Origin: Bacillota bacterium
GTDB taxonomy: Bacteria > Bacillota > Clostridia > Acetivibrionales > DSM-2933
Assembly: GCA_030705945.1 (NCBI GenBank)
Contig: JAUZPS010000002.1
Span: forward strand, 1 to 35,139
Reading direction: 5' to 3'
DNA length: 35,139 nt
The position numbers and the translations under genes were made by a program. The notes beneath the pieces are model-generated. The model was not told where the DNA came from. It saw nothing but the letters and a program-made list of their open reading frames with translations, and ran no database searches. Numbering within the stretch: the stretch's first letter is position 1; each line of letters starts with the position of its first letter. Shown here one piece after another: positions 1 through 7,917 of this stretch.

Positions 1-1386
1 ACTTTGAGCTAAGCTTGAATAACCCACATAAGCGCTTACTTTGTCCCTTTCCTGAGTATTAATTGTAAATTGGCCAAGGAGAAGGGGCTTATAATTTGCT
101 TTTGCAGTTATCCAATAAGCGTTATTATACCACCATCCTCCTTTTTTAACCGCATTGTAAGAGCACCAGGTAAACCCACTTTCCTTCCAGTATGTTCCCC
201 ATGAGTTGGCAATTCTGAAAGCTCCTTTTTCTCCAGCGTCAACAACATTATTATTATTAAGGTCAACCCATATGTTATCATCATAACCGACGATTGTCAT
301 TGCATGTCCGCCATTTGAACCGCTTACAAGGTAACATACATCCTTTCCTACATAACCATCGTCGCTTGTCGTTGAAGGATCGTTTTTCGCAGGCTTAAAC
401 AGCCATGAATTTATATAGGTTGCAAAGGTTAAAACATACCCATTTACAAGCATTTGTTTTAATGAACTTATGCCCGCGTCTGTAGTTAAATTGCCTACCA
501 CTCCTGTTTGGTCTACTTTATAATTTACGGCGTTACGCCAAACATTTGCGTTTGTTGGCCATTCTGTATAGTTTACTCCATCATAAGGGAAATCATTCCA
601 TGTTGCGGCCCCGTTATTGCTCAACACATCATATATGCTGGAAAACCACGAACCGCCGTCTACCCCTCCATTGACCATATTATAAGTCCACTTTGGCGAA
701 AATCTCTTGGTCTCATCGGAGTTTTTTGCATCCCAGTCATTAGCAAGAGCATTCATATATGTAAACTGATAATATGTAGAGGAAAATGCCCCGCAAGAGC
801 CTATGCCGCCCTGGCTTCGTATAGGTGGAAAGTACTTAAGTTTGCTGTTGTCAACAGAATCAGGCATTGCCATTGCAAGGTCCTGAGAAGGAGAAGCGCT
901 TACTGTATTTGAAGTGGTAGTTGTGGTGGTTGTTGTGGTAGTTGTGGTGGTCGTTGAATTGGTTGTTGAAGTTGCGGCTGAGGTAGCTAACACAGCCCTG
1001 TTGGAATTTTCAGCAGTGTCGCCTTCAATCTCCGCGCCATATTTAACAGTGTCCTGAATATATCCGCTGGACACATTGGAGCTTCCTTTAGTCTTCAGAC
1101 CGTTTCTTCTTTTCGACCTTGCTTGGTTGATTCTGTCTGCTCCAATCTTATTTATGTTAATTCTTTTGGGAACAATCATATGCTTATTCATCCACTTCTG
1201 TTCCTCCTGATTCGGAGGCTTTAGCCCTGTAGAATGAGGATCAGCGCCTCTTTGCGTCAGGTTGTTGCCAATACCAGGATTACTGCCGGAATTATTTGTT
1301 TGCCCTTCCGCATTAATTATGAAGGTATTGGATACAACAAAGACGCAAATAATTGCAACAACCAAATAAGACTTTAAATTTCTCAT
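1..1386 (-). CDS. Secreted papain-like (C1) cysteine peptidase, 3' end outside window
   Basis: The reading frame runs from an ATG at 1386 to the window edge (462 codons seen, no stop). A GAGGTG ribosome site lies 6 bases upstream. Residues 1-27 form a signal peptide (basic start, hydrophobic core, cleavage probably after INA). Residues 28-145 look like a basic pro-region, and a nearly pure Thr linker follows at about 147-160. The C1 peptidase core starts near residue 180. The catalytic triad is visible as Cys198 in GSCGAFS, His361 in GGHAMTIVGYDD and Asn394 in IANSWGTYW. The motif departs from the family QGxCGSCWAF: the first Cys is Ile and the Trp after the nucleophile is Gly. An Asn/Asp-rich loop (VDLNNNN) between His and Asn is normal in bacterial members and is not a dockerin. 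The role is probably extracellular or wall-associated proteolysis. A C-terminal anchoring or binding domain could lie beyond the edge. Confidence 0.88.
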   Translation of the reverse strand, partial: MRNLKSYLVVAIICVFVVSNTFIINAEGQTNNSGSNPGIGNNLTQRGADPHSTGLKPPNQEEQKWMNKHMIVPKRININKIGADRINQARSKRRNGLKTKGSSNVSSGYIQDTVKYGAEIEGDTAENSNRAVLATSAATSTTNSTTTTTTTTTTTTTTSNTVSASPSQDLAMAMPDSVDNSKLKYFPPIRSQGGIGSCGAFSSTYYQFTYMNALANDWDAKNSDETKRFSPKWTYNMVNGGVDGGSWFSSIYDVLSNNGAATWNDFPYDGVNYTEWPTNANVWRNAVNYKVDQTGVVGNLTTDAGISSLKQMLVNGYVLTFATYINSWLFKPAKNDPSTTSDDGYVGKDVCYLVSGSNGGHAMTIVGYDDNIWVDLNNNNVVDAGEKGAFRIANSWGTYWKESGFTWCSYNAVKKGGWWYNNAYWITAKANYKPLLLGQFTINTQERDKVSAYVGYSSLAQS

Positions 1387-1519
1387 AAAGACACCTCTTA
1401 ACTCCTATATAAATTATATTTAAATCCAACACAAAAAATTAAACACCAACAAATGTTGCAGATATCAGTTGCTTTATGCTATATTAAAATCATTATTAAT
1501 CTTAAATTTAGAAATGTTG

Positions 1520-1597
1520 AAAAAATAACTAACAGTCTTACGCTATTTTGCGATAGGCAAATGTAAGTACCTAAAAGATTAATCACTTTTAATATAA
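1520..1597 (-). repeat. Damaged inverted copy of palindromic repeat A
   Basis: Read on the minus strand, this matches the left arm and centre of the 105-bp element: TTAAAAGTGATTAATC, then ACATTTGCCTATCGCAAAAT. A few extra bases (around 1567-1571) interrupt the arm between the two blocks. The outer part of the other arm is missing or unrecognisable. The terminal TTATATTAAAAGTG resembles the diverged copy in the flagellin leader (5893) rather than the four full copies, which suggests an older subfamily. Confidence 0.65.
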
Positions 1598-1831
1598 CCT
1601 TAATATTTTGATTTGGAATTTTACATGATTGCTTTAAGGAATTAAGAAATGTTTATTATCTTTGGACAATAAGTTAAATTATAAACACTTGATTAATTGG
1701 CAATCTGGCAATCATGGCATTAATTATGCTTTAGACCCATAACTTTGCGTCCCTATCTTTCGATAAGTTTGCTCTTTTCAATTATACTGAATTGTTAAAA
1801 ATCGCGATATAAATATATTATAGCATAATAA

Positions 1832-1867
1832 AGCCAATAATTCAATTGAGAATCTGAATTATTGGCT
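1832..1867 (-). terminator. Hairpin after fliB, probable terminator
   Basis: A perfect 13-bp stem (AGCCAATAATTCA with its complement) encloses a 10-base loop about 40 bases beyond the fliB stop. On the minus strand it is followed by TTATTATG, a modest T-rich tail. The stem is AT-rich, so terminator strength is uncertain. Confidence 0.5.
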
Positions 1868-1908
1868 CTATAAAATATTCTATCGTTTATAGGCTTTTGG
1901 AGAAAAAT

Positions 1909-3153
1909 TTAATTTTTTATCAATATAGCCATATACGTCATTTTATTATAGTCATTTTCTTTTAATATATTTTTAATAGCATTCAAATATGTTACATTGT
2001 GCTCTATGGCTTTTGCAAATGATTGGATTAACCTAATTACTTGTTGATCTGTCAAGCCTTTATGATAACCTGCAATTCCAATAAGGTTCATTTTAATAAG
2101 CGCATAATGTATTACCATCATCATATACGCGTCAAATACTTCTGCTTCCTCATCAAATGGAAACAAACTTTTAAAAACGTAATTCACCAGATAATTTTCC
2201 AAAATATATTCATGATCTTTCATATAAGGCTCATAGAAATTTTCCCATGCTTCCCTATATCTTGCGCCGTTTTCATCCATTGTTGCTTCGCTGTTATATT
2301 GAATACCGTTCATAAACTCAGCAAAACACTCCATATATCGCGCGCTATTTATACCCATTTCATGTCGTTTATCAGCAATTTCCTTTAATAGCTCCATCTG
2401 AATATGATATTTAGCAGGAATACCTGACAAACTCTCGCCAAATGCTTCCTTCTCCAAATTATCAACATAAGTTCCTATTAAAATTGGTATATCATCAACC
2501 CTTTTTTCTTCTAAATATTCCTGCAACTTCTGATAAAACAAACCCAAAATTATGAGCCTGTCTGAAAGTCTGTACTTTCTATCCTGAAGCACAGTTATGG
2601 TAAATATTCTGATCTCCCATAAGTACTTATGGGGCCTATTGTTAAATTTGAGCTCATTTGTATTTATTTGAGTCCTAACAATATTTCTAGCGGTCACAGG
2701 TTCATCGCATTCATCAAACTCCATTTCCTTCGGATTAAGAAGCGCGATTCTTGCCGCTTCAGGACAGGACATTGTTGCGCATTTTTCCAATATATCATTA
2801 ACAATATTAGTTATTCTTGGATAGGTGGTACAAACATCTGATAAATATTCCGGACCCCGCTTTATTTGGATTTTGCAAAGACTGGATTCATTTAAAAACG
2901 GACATCTCGATTCATCCATTAGTTTGATTTTCGCATAATTAGCATCTGTATGATTTGTTGCTCTGTTCCTATGCATATATTTGCTGAACAAATCAGTCAG
3001 TTCCTCATCCTTAACCTTCTGATATTTACGAAATGTTTCGTTGTCGATATCAACCCTCCACCCTACGCAACAACTATCTTCACAGGCTGAACCAATGCAA
3101 CGGAACTCCTTCAAATACTGTGGTACTAGAATTGCTCTTCTTCTTTCGCCCAT
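1909..3153 (-). CDS. fliB: Flagellin lysine-N-methylase FliB
   Basis: This 414-residue protein has the cysteine-cluster layout of FliB. Near the N-terminus are Cys19, Cys24, Cys28 and Cys29 (CIGSACEDSCC), followed by PFLNESSLC, a CTTYPRI block and CATMSCPEAA near residue 130. FliB methylates lysine side chains of flagellin, and the Cys cluster is thought to hold a metal centre. The length is usual for the family. The start is an ATG preceded by GAGGTG. It lies directly downstream of the flagellin gene, but a strong terminator (3298-3334) separates the two, so it may have its own promoter or depend on read-through. The neighbouring flagellin is the obvious substrate. The family call is firm; the methylase activity is inferred from family knowledge. 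Confidence 0.88.
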   Translation of the reverse strand: MGERRRAILVPQYLKEFRCIGSACEDSCCVGWRVDIDNETFRKYQKVKDEELTDLFSKYMHRNRATNHTDANYAKIKLMDESRCPFLNESSLCKIQIKRGPEYLSDVCTTYPRITNIVNDILEKCATMSCPEAARIALLNPKEMEFDECDEPVTARNIVRTQINTNELKFNNRPHKYLWEIRIFTITVLQDRKYRLSDRLIILGLFYQKLQEYLEEKRVDDIPILIGTYVDNLEKEAFGESLSGIPAKYHIQMELLKEIADKRHEMGINSARYMECFAEFMNGIQYNSEATMDENGARYREAWENFYEPYMKDHEYILENYLVNYVFKSLFPFDEEAEVFDAYMMMVIHYALIKMNLIGIAGYHKGLTDQQVIRLIQSFAKAIEHNVTYLNAIKNILKENDYNKMTYMAILIKN

Positions 3154-3297
3154 AGGTCACCTCAATTAAAATAGATTATTTGTCTTGCGATATTTTCTAT
3201 AGTAAGCAATAATTTATGTAGTTTTATAAAATATCGGCTATATTAAATAAAGGTTTATATTAAATTTTAAAAAAGCGCATGAAATTTTTGGGCGCAT

Positions 3298-3334
3298 AAA
3301 AAGAGACCCTGGAATATATCCAGAGTCTCTTTTA
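3298..3334 (-). terminator. Intrinsic terminator of flagellin
   Basis: A 15-bp stem (AAAAGAGACTCTGGA with its near-complement, one G.U pair) encloses a 5-base loop 13-49 bases past the flagellin stop. On the minus strand a T-run follows. This is a classic Rho-independent terminator. Confidence 0.9.
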
Positions 3335-3346
3335 TTACTGAACCAA

Positions 3347-5836
3347 TTATCTTAATAACTGGAGAACACCTTGAGGTTGTTGGTTGGCTTGAGCCATCAT
3401 TGATTGAGCAGCCTGTGAAAGAATGTTGTTCTTTGTGAACTCCATCATTTCTTTTGCCATATCAACATCACGGATACGTGATTCAGCAGCTGTCAGGTTT
3501 TCAGATGATGTTCCAAGGTTATTGATAGTGTGTTCCAATCTGTTCTGGTAAGCGCCAAGTTGTGATCTTTGAGCTGAAACAGACTGTATGGCATTATCCA
3601 GAACCTTGATTGCAGCTGTAGATGATTCATGGGTAGATACATCCAATGCGAATTCATTTGCATCGTTGTCAGTTCCGTTGGTAACATTCTTTACAGCTGT
3701 AAATTTAGCTCCTTCAACACCGCCTGCTGTTGCGCCAGCTTGAGTGCCTGAAATCTCCAAGGCTTGAGAACGCATATCTTTAATATCCATCTGGAAGCTC
3801 TGGCCCATATTTGCGCCGATCTGCAATTTAGCTGAGAATGTGCCGCCTGAAACACTTGCAGGAGTCAAACCAGCTTGCTCTGTCTTAAATGAGAAGGATG
3901 ATGTATCGCCAGGCGCAAATTTTGTTGGATCTGTATCAAATGCGCCTATATCAACAACAGCTTCACCAATACCATCGCTTGATGATAATTTAACGCCCTG
4001 TTGTCCTGATTTGACTGTAACAGCTGCACCAGCAGTAGCGCTTCCTGCTTCAGTTAAGGATGCTGTATAATGGTTTGAGTCAACTGTAAATTGCGCAAAG
4101 TCTGTGGTTGCAGCAAAATTGTTAGCTACATAACCTGCTCCAACAGTTACAGTTAAATCACCGAATGTCATTGCTGAACCCGCAGTTAGACCTGTTAATT
4201 GTTTAGCTCCGGCTTGATCATAACCAGTAACTGCCGCAAAGGTTCCATCTGACTGCATCATCTGCAATTCAGCTTCATCATTGGTACCTGTGCCGACCAA
4301 TCTATAAGTACCAGATTGTAATGTGCTTGATCCATTATTAAAAGATACTGTTACATCACCTGCTGCAACGTTACCACCAACTCCAGTAGCTGTTCCATCC
4401 ATTGTAGCTGATGCTGCAACGTTGGTGATTATAACTTTCTGTTCACCATCAGAAAGACCTTTTGCAGATGTTACGCCAGCGCCTGGTAATTTTGTATTAC
4501 CATATACTTCATCAACTTTAACATTAGCGTTGTTGCCCATAACTATTGAGTTACCAGCGCCACCGCCTGTTGACGCAGTGATTAACAATTTTGAAGTATC
4601 GGTTTTAGATAATAACACATTTGCCAAAGCGCTGTTATTAGCGCCGTAATTGGTTGCGGTTGTTGCTGAAGAAACCGCGTTACCGGATGTGCCTGCCATT
4701 GAAGTAACAATAGCATCGACTATTTTTTCTGATGTTCTTGCTCCGTTTAAGTCAATTGCAAAATCAGCTGATCCGGAATACTTTCCGTTTGCGCTGTCAA
4801 AGAAATCAATTTTCTTACCGTCTACGACTATTCCAGATCCAATAAGATCACTAGCTTTTGAATTTGAGAAATCTATTGTATTCTGAGCGTTAGAATTTGC
4901 CGCAGCTGTGTTTGCAGGCACACCAATATTAATTGTGCCGCCAACAGTACCGCTCGCAGCGCTTGCAACTCCTCCATCGGCAACGCCTGTAAGGACTCCT
5001 TTTGCTGATAATGATGGAGCGGTAGCTTGTATTGTTACTGCGGCTGCGCCATTATCTGTTGCTGTATAGTTACCCTTTAAATCATCATGGTTTGCTATAT
5101 AGCTGCTTACCTGACTGGATATATCCTTAGCAACATTAGCAGCGCTTTCAGCGCCTGTTGTTTTAAGTGTGATTACATCACCTGAAACATTACTTGCTGC
5201 AGCAGTAGAATCGTACTGAACTTTTATAGTATGACTTCCAAGAGTTAAACTAAAATTCTTACCATCATCATTAGAAGCAGTTGCGTTTACAGCTGCGCCT
5301 ACAGTAAATACTGTTTTTGCTGGTGTTATTGCGCCCGTTGCGCCTGATCCACCCAACAGTGTTGCGGGAACAGTCAATCCGTTGCCTGATACCCCTTTTG
5401 TAGCCGTAGCAGCATTTCCGCCGCCGTTTAATAACTTCTGAGTGTTGAACTCTGTAGTATTACCGATTCTGTTTATTTCAGAAGTAAGCTGATTGATTTC
5501 CTTCTGTATTTCACCACGGTCTGTATCAGTGTTTGTACCGTTGGCAGATTGTGTCGCAAGTTCTTTCATTCTCTGAAGGATGCTGTGAGTTTCATTCAAA
5601 GCGCCTTCAGCCGTCTGAATCATTGAAATACCATCCTGAGCATTTCTTCCTGCCTGGTCGAGACCACGGATCTGACCTCTCATCTTTTCACTGATAGCCA
5701 AGCCTGCCGCATCATCGCCTGCGCGGTTGATACGCATACCTGATGACAATTTTTCCAAAGATTTTTGTGAATTTACGCCATTAGATTCCAATTGGCGATA
5801 GGTATTTAACGCTGCAATATTGTGATTGATTCTCAT
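3347..5836 (-). CDS. fliC: Flagellin with very large variable domain
   Basis: This is an 829-residue flagellin, against roughly 270-500 in most clostridia. The N-terminal D0/D1 region (residues 1 to about 140, [36 protein letters not shown]) and C-terminal D1/D0 region (about 745-829, ending [11 protein letters not shown]) are fully conserved. Between them lie some 600 residues of Gly/Ala/Thr/Ser-rich low-charge sequence that would form surface-exposed D2/D3-like domains. I chose the ATG at 5836, which has a strong AAGGAGGAG site 6 bases upstream. The longer frame to 5935 would add 33 residues unlike any flagellin start and would read through the leader. The leader contains a sigma-28-like promoter, a diverged copy of repeat A and two CsrA-type GGA sites. 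FliB next door would methylate it. Abundant lysines are not obvious in the middle domain. Confidence 0.96.
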   Translation of the reverse strand: MRINHNIAALNTYRQLESNGVNSQKSLEKLSSGMRINRAGDDAAGLAISEKMRGQIRGLDQAGRNAQDGISMIQTAEGALNETHSILQRMKELATQSANGTNTDTDRGEIQKEINQLTSEINRIGNTTEFNTQKLLNGGGNAATATKGVSGNGLTVPATLLGGSGATGAITPAKTVFTVGAAVNATASNDDGKNFSLTLGSHTIKVQYDSTAAASNVSGDVITLKTTGAESAANVAKDISSQVSSYIANHDDLKGNYTATDNGAAAVTIQATAPSLSAKGVLTGVADGGVASAASGTVGGTINIGVPANTAAANSNAQNTIDFSNSKASDLIGSGIVVDGKKIDFFDSANGKYSGSADFAIDLNGARTSEKIVDAIVTSMAGTSGNAVSSATTATNYGANNSALANVLLSKTDTSKLLITASTGGGAGNSIVMGNNANVKVDEVYGNTKLPGAGVTSAKGLSDGEQKVIITNVAASATMDGTATGVGGNVAAGDVTVSFNNGSSTLQSGTYRLVGTGTNDEAELQMMQSDGTFAAVTGYDQAGAKQLTGLTAGSAMTFGDLTVTVGAGYVANNFAATTDFAQFTVDSNHYTASLTEAGSATAGAAVTVKSGQQGVKLSSSDGIGEAVVDIGAFDTDPTKFAPGDTSSFSFKTEQAGLTPASVSGGTFSAKLQIGANMGQSFQMDIKDMRSQALEISGTQAGATAGGVEGAKFTAVKNVTNGTDNDANEFALDVSTHESSTAAIKVLDNAIQSVSAQRSQLGAYQNRLEHTINNLGTSSENLTAAESRIRDVDMAKEMMEFTKNNILSQAAQSMMAQANQQPQGVLQLLR

Positions 5837-5842
5837 AAAAAA

Positions 5843-5877
5843 CTCCTCCTTGATTTGTTTTAGGGAATCCTTTCCCC
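5843..5877 (-). promoter_or_regulatory. Probable CsrA binding sites in flagellin leader
   Basis: On the minus strand a small hairpin at 5863-5877 (GGGGA, loop AAGGA, TTCCC; one G.U pair) presents GGA in its loop. About 20 bases further on, the ribosome site AAGGAGGAG (5843-5851) carries a second GGA. This two-site layout, one upstream hairpin and one over the ribosome site, is what is known for CsrA control of hag in Bacillus subtilis. csrA and fliW are encoded just upstream. Binding itself is inferred. Confidence 0.65.
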
Positions 5878-5892
5878 AAGTTAATAGTTTTG

Positions 5893-6000
5893 TTATTATA
5901 TTAAAAGTGATTAATCTTTTACATTTGCCTATCACAAAATAATGTTAAAGCATTCGTTATTTTGATTTGTCAAATGTAAGATTAATAGCGCCTTTAATTT
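5893..6000 (+). repeat. Diverged copy of palindromic repeat A in flagellin leader
   Basis: It aligns end to end with the full 105-bp element but carries many substitutions (for example AAAAGTG for AAAAGCA at the left end, ATTTGTC for CTCCGTC in the right bubble, GCGCC for GTGC at the right end). Several changes keep base pairing as G.U in the central stem. It lies between the sigma-28-like promoter and the ribosome site, so it would be transcribed as part of the flagellin mRNA leader. Confidence 0.8.
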
Positions 6001-6063
6001 AGTTAAATAATGCGCCTCTATCCGGCCAGCCTAGAGAACACTTTGATTAACTGCTCATTATAT

Positions 6064-6090
6064 ATATCGGAAACTCCTTTAAAATATTAA
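6064..6090 (-). promoter_or_regulatory. Sigma-28-type promoter of flagellin
   Basis: The minus strand reads TTAA, 15 bases, TCCGATAT, close to the sigma-28 consensus TAAA-N15-GCCGATAA. The same TTAA-N15-TCCGATAT arrangement occurs before flgM. The start of transcription would be about 220 bases before the flagellin ATG, giving a long leader. Confidence 0.75.
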
Positions 6091-6105
6091 TACTAATTTA
6101 TAATT

Positions 6106-6143
6106 TAATTTATATAAATCAAATTAATTTATATAAATCAAAG
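6106..6143. repeat. Two tandem 19-bp AT-rich repeats
   Basis: The unit TAATTTATATAAATCAAA(T/G) occurs twice head to tail, 18 of 19 bases identical, just upstream of the flagellin promoter. It may be an upstream promoter element or simple slippage. No function is visible. Confidence 0.6.
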
Positions 6144-6168
6144 AATTTTTATAGTTGTTCTGAAAATG

Positions 6169-6236
6169 AAAAAACTTTCAGGTTATATGCGTCCCTAACC
6201 GTTCTAAACGTAAAGGGGAACATAAACCGAAAGTTC
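6169..6236 (-). terminator. Intrinsic terminator after csrA
   Basis: On the minus strand a long imperfect stem begins with AACTTTC and ends with GAAAGTT, with GGTT/AACC and CCCC/GGGG pairing inside, and a run of six T follows. It lies 22 bases past the csrA stop and would separate the fliW-csrA transcript from the flagellin promoter. Confidence 0.82.
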
Positions 6237-6257
6237 TGTATGATTATAATAATTGAC

Positions 6258-6488
6258 CTATTTCTGATCTCTCTTATCAAGCAATTTATTTAAGGGAACT
6301 GAATTTACTTCCGCAGCTCTTCTGTTTTCATCCTGAATCTCCTGATAGATCTCTTTCCTGTGAATCGTTATATTCTTAGGCGCATTTATACCAATTCTTA
6401 CCTGATCACCTTGTACATCTACAATAGTGATTTCGATATTGTCACCTATTATTATTGACTGTTCTTTCTTTCTAGTAAGAACCAGCAC
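6258..6488 (-). CDS. csrA: Carbon storage regulator CsrA
   Basis: This small RNA-binding protein is 76 residues from the chosen GTG start. The family opening MLVLTRKK is reproduced exactly from this GTG (6488), which sits 9 bases after GGGAGG. The ATG three codons earlier (6497) directly abuts GGGAGG with no spacer, so it is unlikely to be used. Family features include [26 protein letters not shown] and the C-terminal [11 protein letters not shown] helix. CsrA dimers bind GGA loops and block translation; in Bacillus the main target is flagellin mRNA, and FliW antagonises CsrA. The coding region overlaps the fliW 3' end by 17 bases, so the two are co-translated. It is somewhat longer at the C-terminus than the 61-residue E. 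coli protein, as is common in Firmicutes. Confidence 0.95.
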   Translation of the reverse strand: MLVLTRKKEQSIIIGDNIEITIVDVQGDQVRIGINAPKNITIHRKEIYQEIQDENRRAAEVNSVPLNKLLDKRDQK

Positions 6489-6939
6489 AAACTTCATCCT
6501 CCCTTTGCTTTAGCTCCTGAAATATATAATGCTTAATCTTGTAATCCCTATTTTCCAGTATAACCTGTTTGCCTCTTTTGACAGTGGTATTAATCAGCAA
6601 AGGAGCTTTAAGGTTTGCAGTTATTTGAGAAACATCGTCCGGCACAACAACAATGCATAATACAATTACTGAATTAACATCTTTAATCTCTAAGCTCTCT
6701 ACCTCGTCATCATTAATATCAATAATATAATCTGGCTTAAAGAATTTAGGATCTACTACGACAAACGCAAGCTCCGCAATATTTACGCATTGAAGCCACT
6801 GAAAAGGTAATATCTCCTCGCTTCCGGCAATTAAAACAAATTTCTGGGCATTTTCAAAACCTGGCAATCCTTCTGGAAAATCTATAATATTTTTTTCATC
6901 AATTTCCAATTGCCCGAAATGCCTTGTGTTGAGCTGCAT
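6472..6939 (-). CDS. fliW: Flagellar assembly factor FliW
   Basis: This 155-residue protein has FliW hallmarks: [19 protein letters not shown] at about 18-36, FQWLQCV and LAFVVVDP near 48-63, and [22 protein letters not shown] near the C-terminus. FliW binds either cytoplasmic flagellin or CsrA. When flagellin is exported, FliW is freed, binds CsrA and relieves repression of flagellin translation. The start ATG has a strong GAGGAGG site 7 bases upstream. It overlaps csrA by 17 bases and lies 110 bases below the DUF6470 gene, the same order as yviE-yviF-csrA in Bacillus. The family identity is clear. Confidence 0.95.
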   Translation of the reverse strand: MQLNTRHFGQLEIDEKNIIDFPEGLPGFENAQKFVLIAGSEEILPFQWLQCVNIAELAFVVVDPKFFKPDYIIDINDDEVESLEIKDVNSVIVLCIVVVPDDVSQITANLKAPLLINTTVKRGKQVILENRDYKIKHYIFQELKQREDEVCAGSY

Positions 6940-7049
6940 ATTATTTCCTCCTCACAAATTATATGTCCGGGCTTAGAGCTTTAGTAACATTCTATCACTA
7001 AAGAAAGCCGCTTACAATATTTTTACAACAAATAAAGAATAATTCGATG

Positions 7050-7625
7050 CTATATTTTCACATCAACCTTATTGTCCTGGTATTTTATATCCACAGACGC
7101 GTATTGAGCCATATATGTCCTTACTTTTGCAGGAGTAAAGTTAATGTTAACTTCGCCTGGAGTGAATTCGCCGTCTACCCCATTGTTTACCCCTTCGCTT
7201 GTATTTTCAGGATCAATCTCAATCGAGCCTGTGACGCTTATTTTAGGTCCTACCGCTGGCATTGTTACCATGCCGAATTCATGTTCAGGGTTAGAATCCC
7301 TTACAGCAATTTCTACTATAGGTTTTCCGCCTTTTTCAATGGCTGCAAGCCTATCTCCATCCTCAGCAAGCTTTCCTGTGTACTCAAGCGCGCTTTCATA
7401 TCCTCTTTGAGCCGCATCCCTAGTAAGGTCCAATGGACCTTTTAACCCTGAACTTGCAAAGCACTCGTACTGGTCAATTTGAACTCTTGGCGCTTCAGTA
7501 TGAATATTTACCTTTGGTCTTTTTGATTGAATTTCAAGTTTAGCGTTGTTTGTTTTAATCTCTAAATTAGATGGCGTTGTCTCAATACCTATCTTCGCAT
7601 ATGTCTGACTAATTATCAAACCCAT
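7050..7625 (-). CDS. DUF6470 flagellar-locus protein (YviE-like)
   Basis: This 191-residue protein has no signal peptide or membrane segment. The N-terminal third (LEIKTNNAKLEIQSKRPKVNIHTEAP) is a beta-rich repeat of short hydrophobic/charged strands, followed by a helical stretch (RDAAQRGYESALEYTGKLAEDGDRLAAIEKGG) and a C-terminal beta-rich part. This matches the YviE/DUF6470 family found between flgL and fliW in Firmicutes. Its biochemical role is not established. The start ATG follows GTGGTGA. A full copy of repeat A separates it from flgL, so it may not be firmly co-transcribed with flgL. Position next to fliW-csrA suggests a part in flagellin homeostasis or filament assembly, but that is inference only. 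Confidence 0.8.
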   Translation of the reverse strand: MGLIISQTYAKIGIETTPSNLEIKTNNAKLEIQSKRPKVNIHTEAPRVQIDQYECFASSGLKGPLDLTRDAAQRGYESALEYTGKLAEDGDRLAAIEKGGKPIVEIAVRDSNPEHEFGMVTMPAVGPKISVTGSIEIDPENTSEGVNNGVDGEFTPGEVNINFTPAKVRTYMAQYASVDIKYQDNKVDVKI

Positions 7626-7670
7626 TTAATCACCACACTTGATATAATTCCCAATTATATATTTTGCTAC

Positions 7671-7775
7671 TATATAAAAAGCAATTAATCTTTTACATTT
7701 GCCTATCGCAAAATAACGTTAAAGCGTTCGTTATTTTGCTCCGTCAAATGTAAGATTAATAGTGCTTTTTATATA
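7671..7775 (+). repeat. Palindromic repeat A, full copy 1
   Basis: A 105-bp imperfect palindrome with ends TATATAAAAAGCA and TGCTTTTTATATA inverted to each other. Arms AATCTTTTACATTTG and CAAATGTAAGATT pair, an asymmetric bubble (CCTATC against TCCGT) follows, then an 11-bp stem GCAAAATAACG/CGTTATTTTGC closes on a 10-base loop. This copy is identical over 105 bases to the one at 20574. It lies between flgL and the DUF6470 gene. Length, ends and AT-rich site fit a non-autonomous miniature transposable element, but no transposase is in the window. Confidence 0.9.
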
Positions 7776-7849
7776 CCTAAATTACATTCTTATTTGACTG
7801 TCACAAAATATATAGACTTACTCATATGTTGCAAAGATTTAAGTTAGGG

Positions 7850-7885
7850 CAAATGCATAAGCCTTAACGGCATTAACAGCATTTG
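7850..7885 (-). terminator. Weak hairpin after flgL
   Basis: CAAATGC and GCATTTG pair around an inner GCC-TTAA-type mini-stem (7861-7871), 33-68 bases after the flgL stop. There is no good T-run on the minus strand, so this is at most a weak terminator or a processing site. Confidence 0.3.
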
Positions 7886-7917
7886 AGTTATCAAATTCCT
7901 TTTTACCGCGCATAAGT

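Larger units (their letters stand above)
1387..1908. other. Intergenic region between peptidase and fliB
   Basis: This 522-base AT-rich spacer holds no convincing gene. It contains a damaged inverted copy of repeat element A (1520-1597) and a hairpin that may end the fliB transcript (1832-1867). I saw no clear promoter for the peptidase. Confidence 0.6.

Noticed and set aside
280-301. Dockerin-like Asn/Asp-rich calcium loop in the peptidase
   Set aside because: Only one such loop, placed between catalytic His and Asn, where C1 peptidases normally have it; no paired dockerin repeat in the visible part.
508-912. 134-codon plus-strand open frame over the peptidase
   Set aside because: It is antisense to the papain-like peptidase, whose catalytic motifs are plain; no ribosome site and cysteine/isoleucine-rich nonsense content.
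3840-4886. Several plus-strand open frames opposite flagellin
   Set aside because: They are shadows of the low-complexity flagellin centre, with no ribosome sites or recognisable motifs.
6489-6497. ATG start for CsrA
   Set aside because: It directly abuts GGGAGG with no spacer, and the family start MLVLTRK begins at the GTG three codons on.
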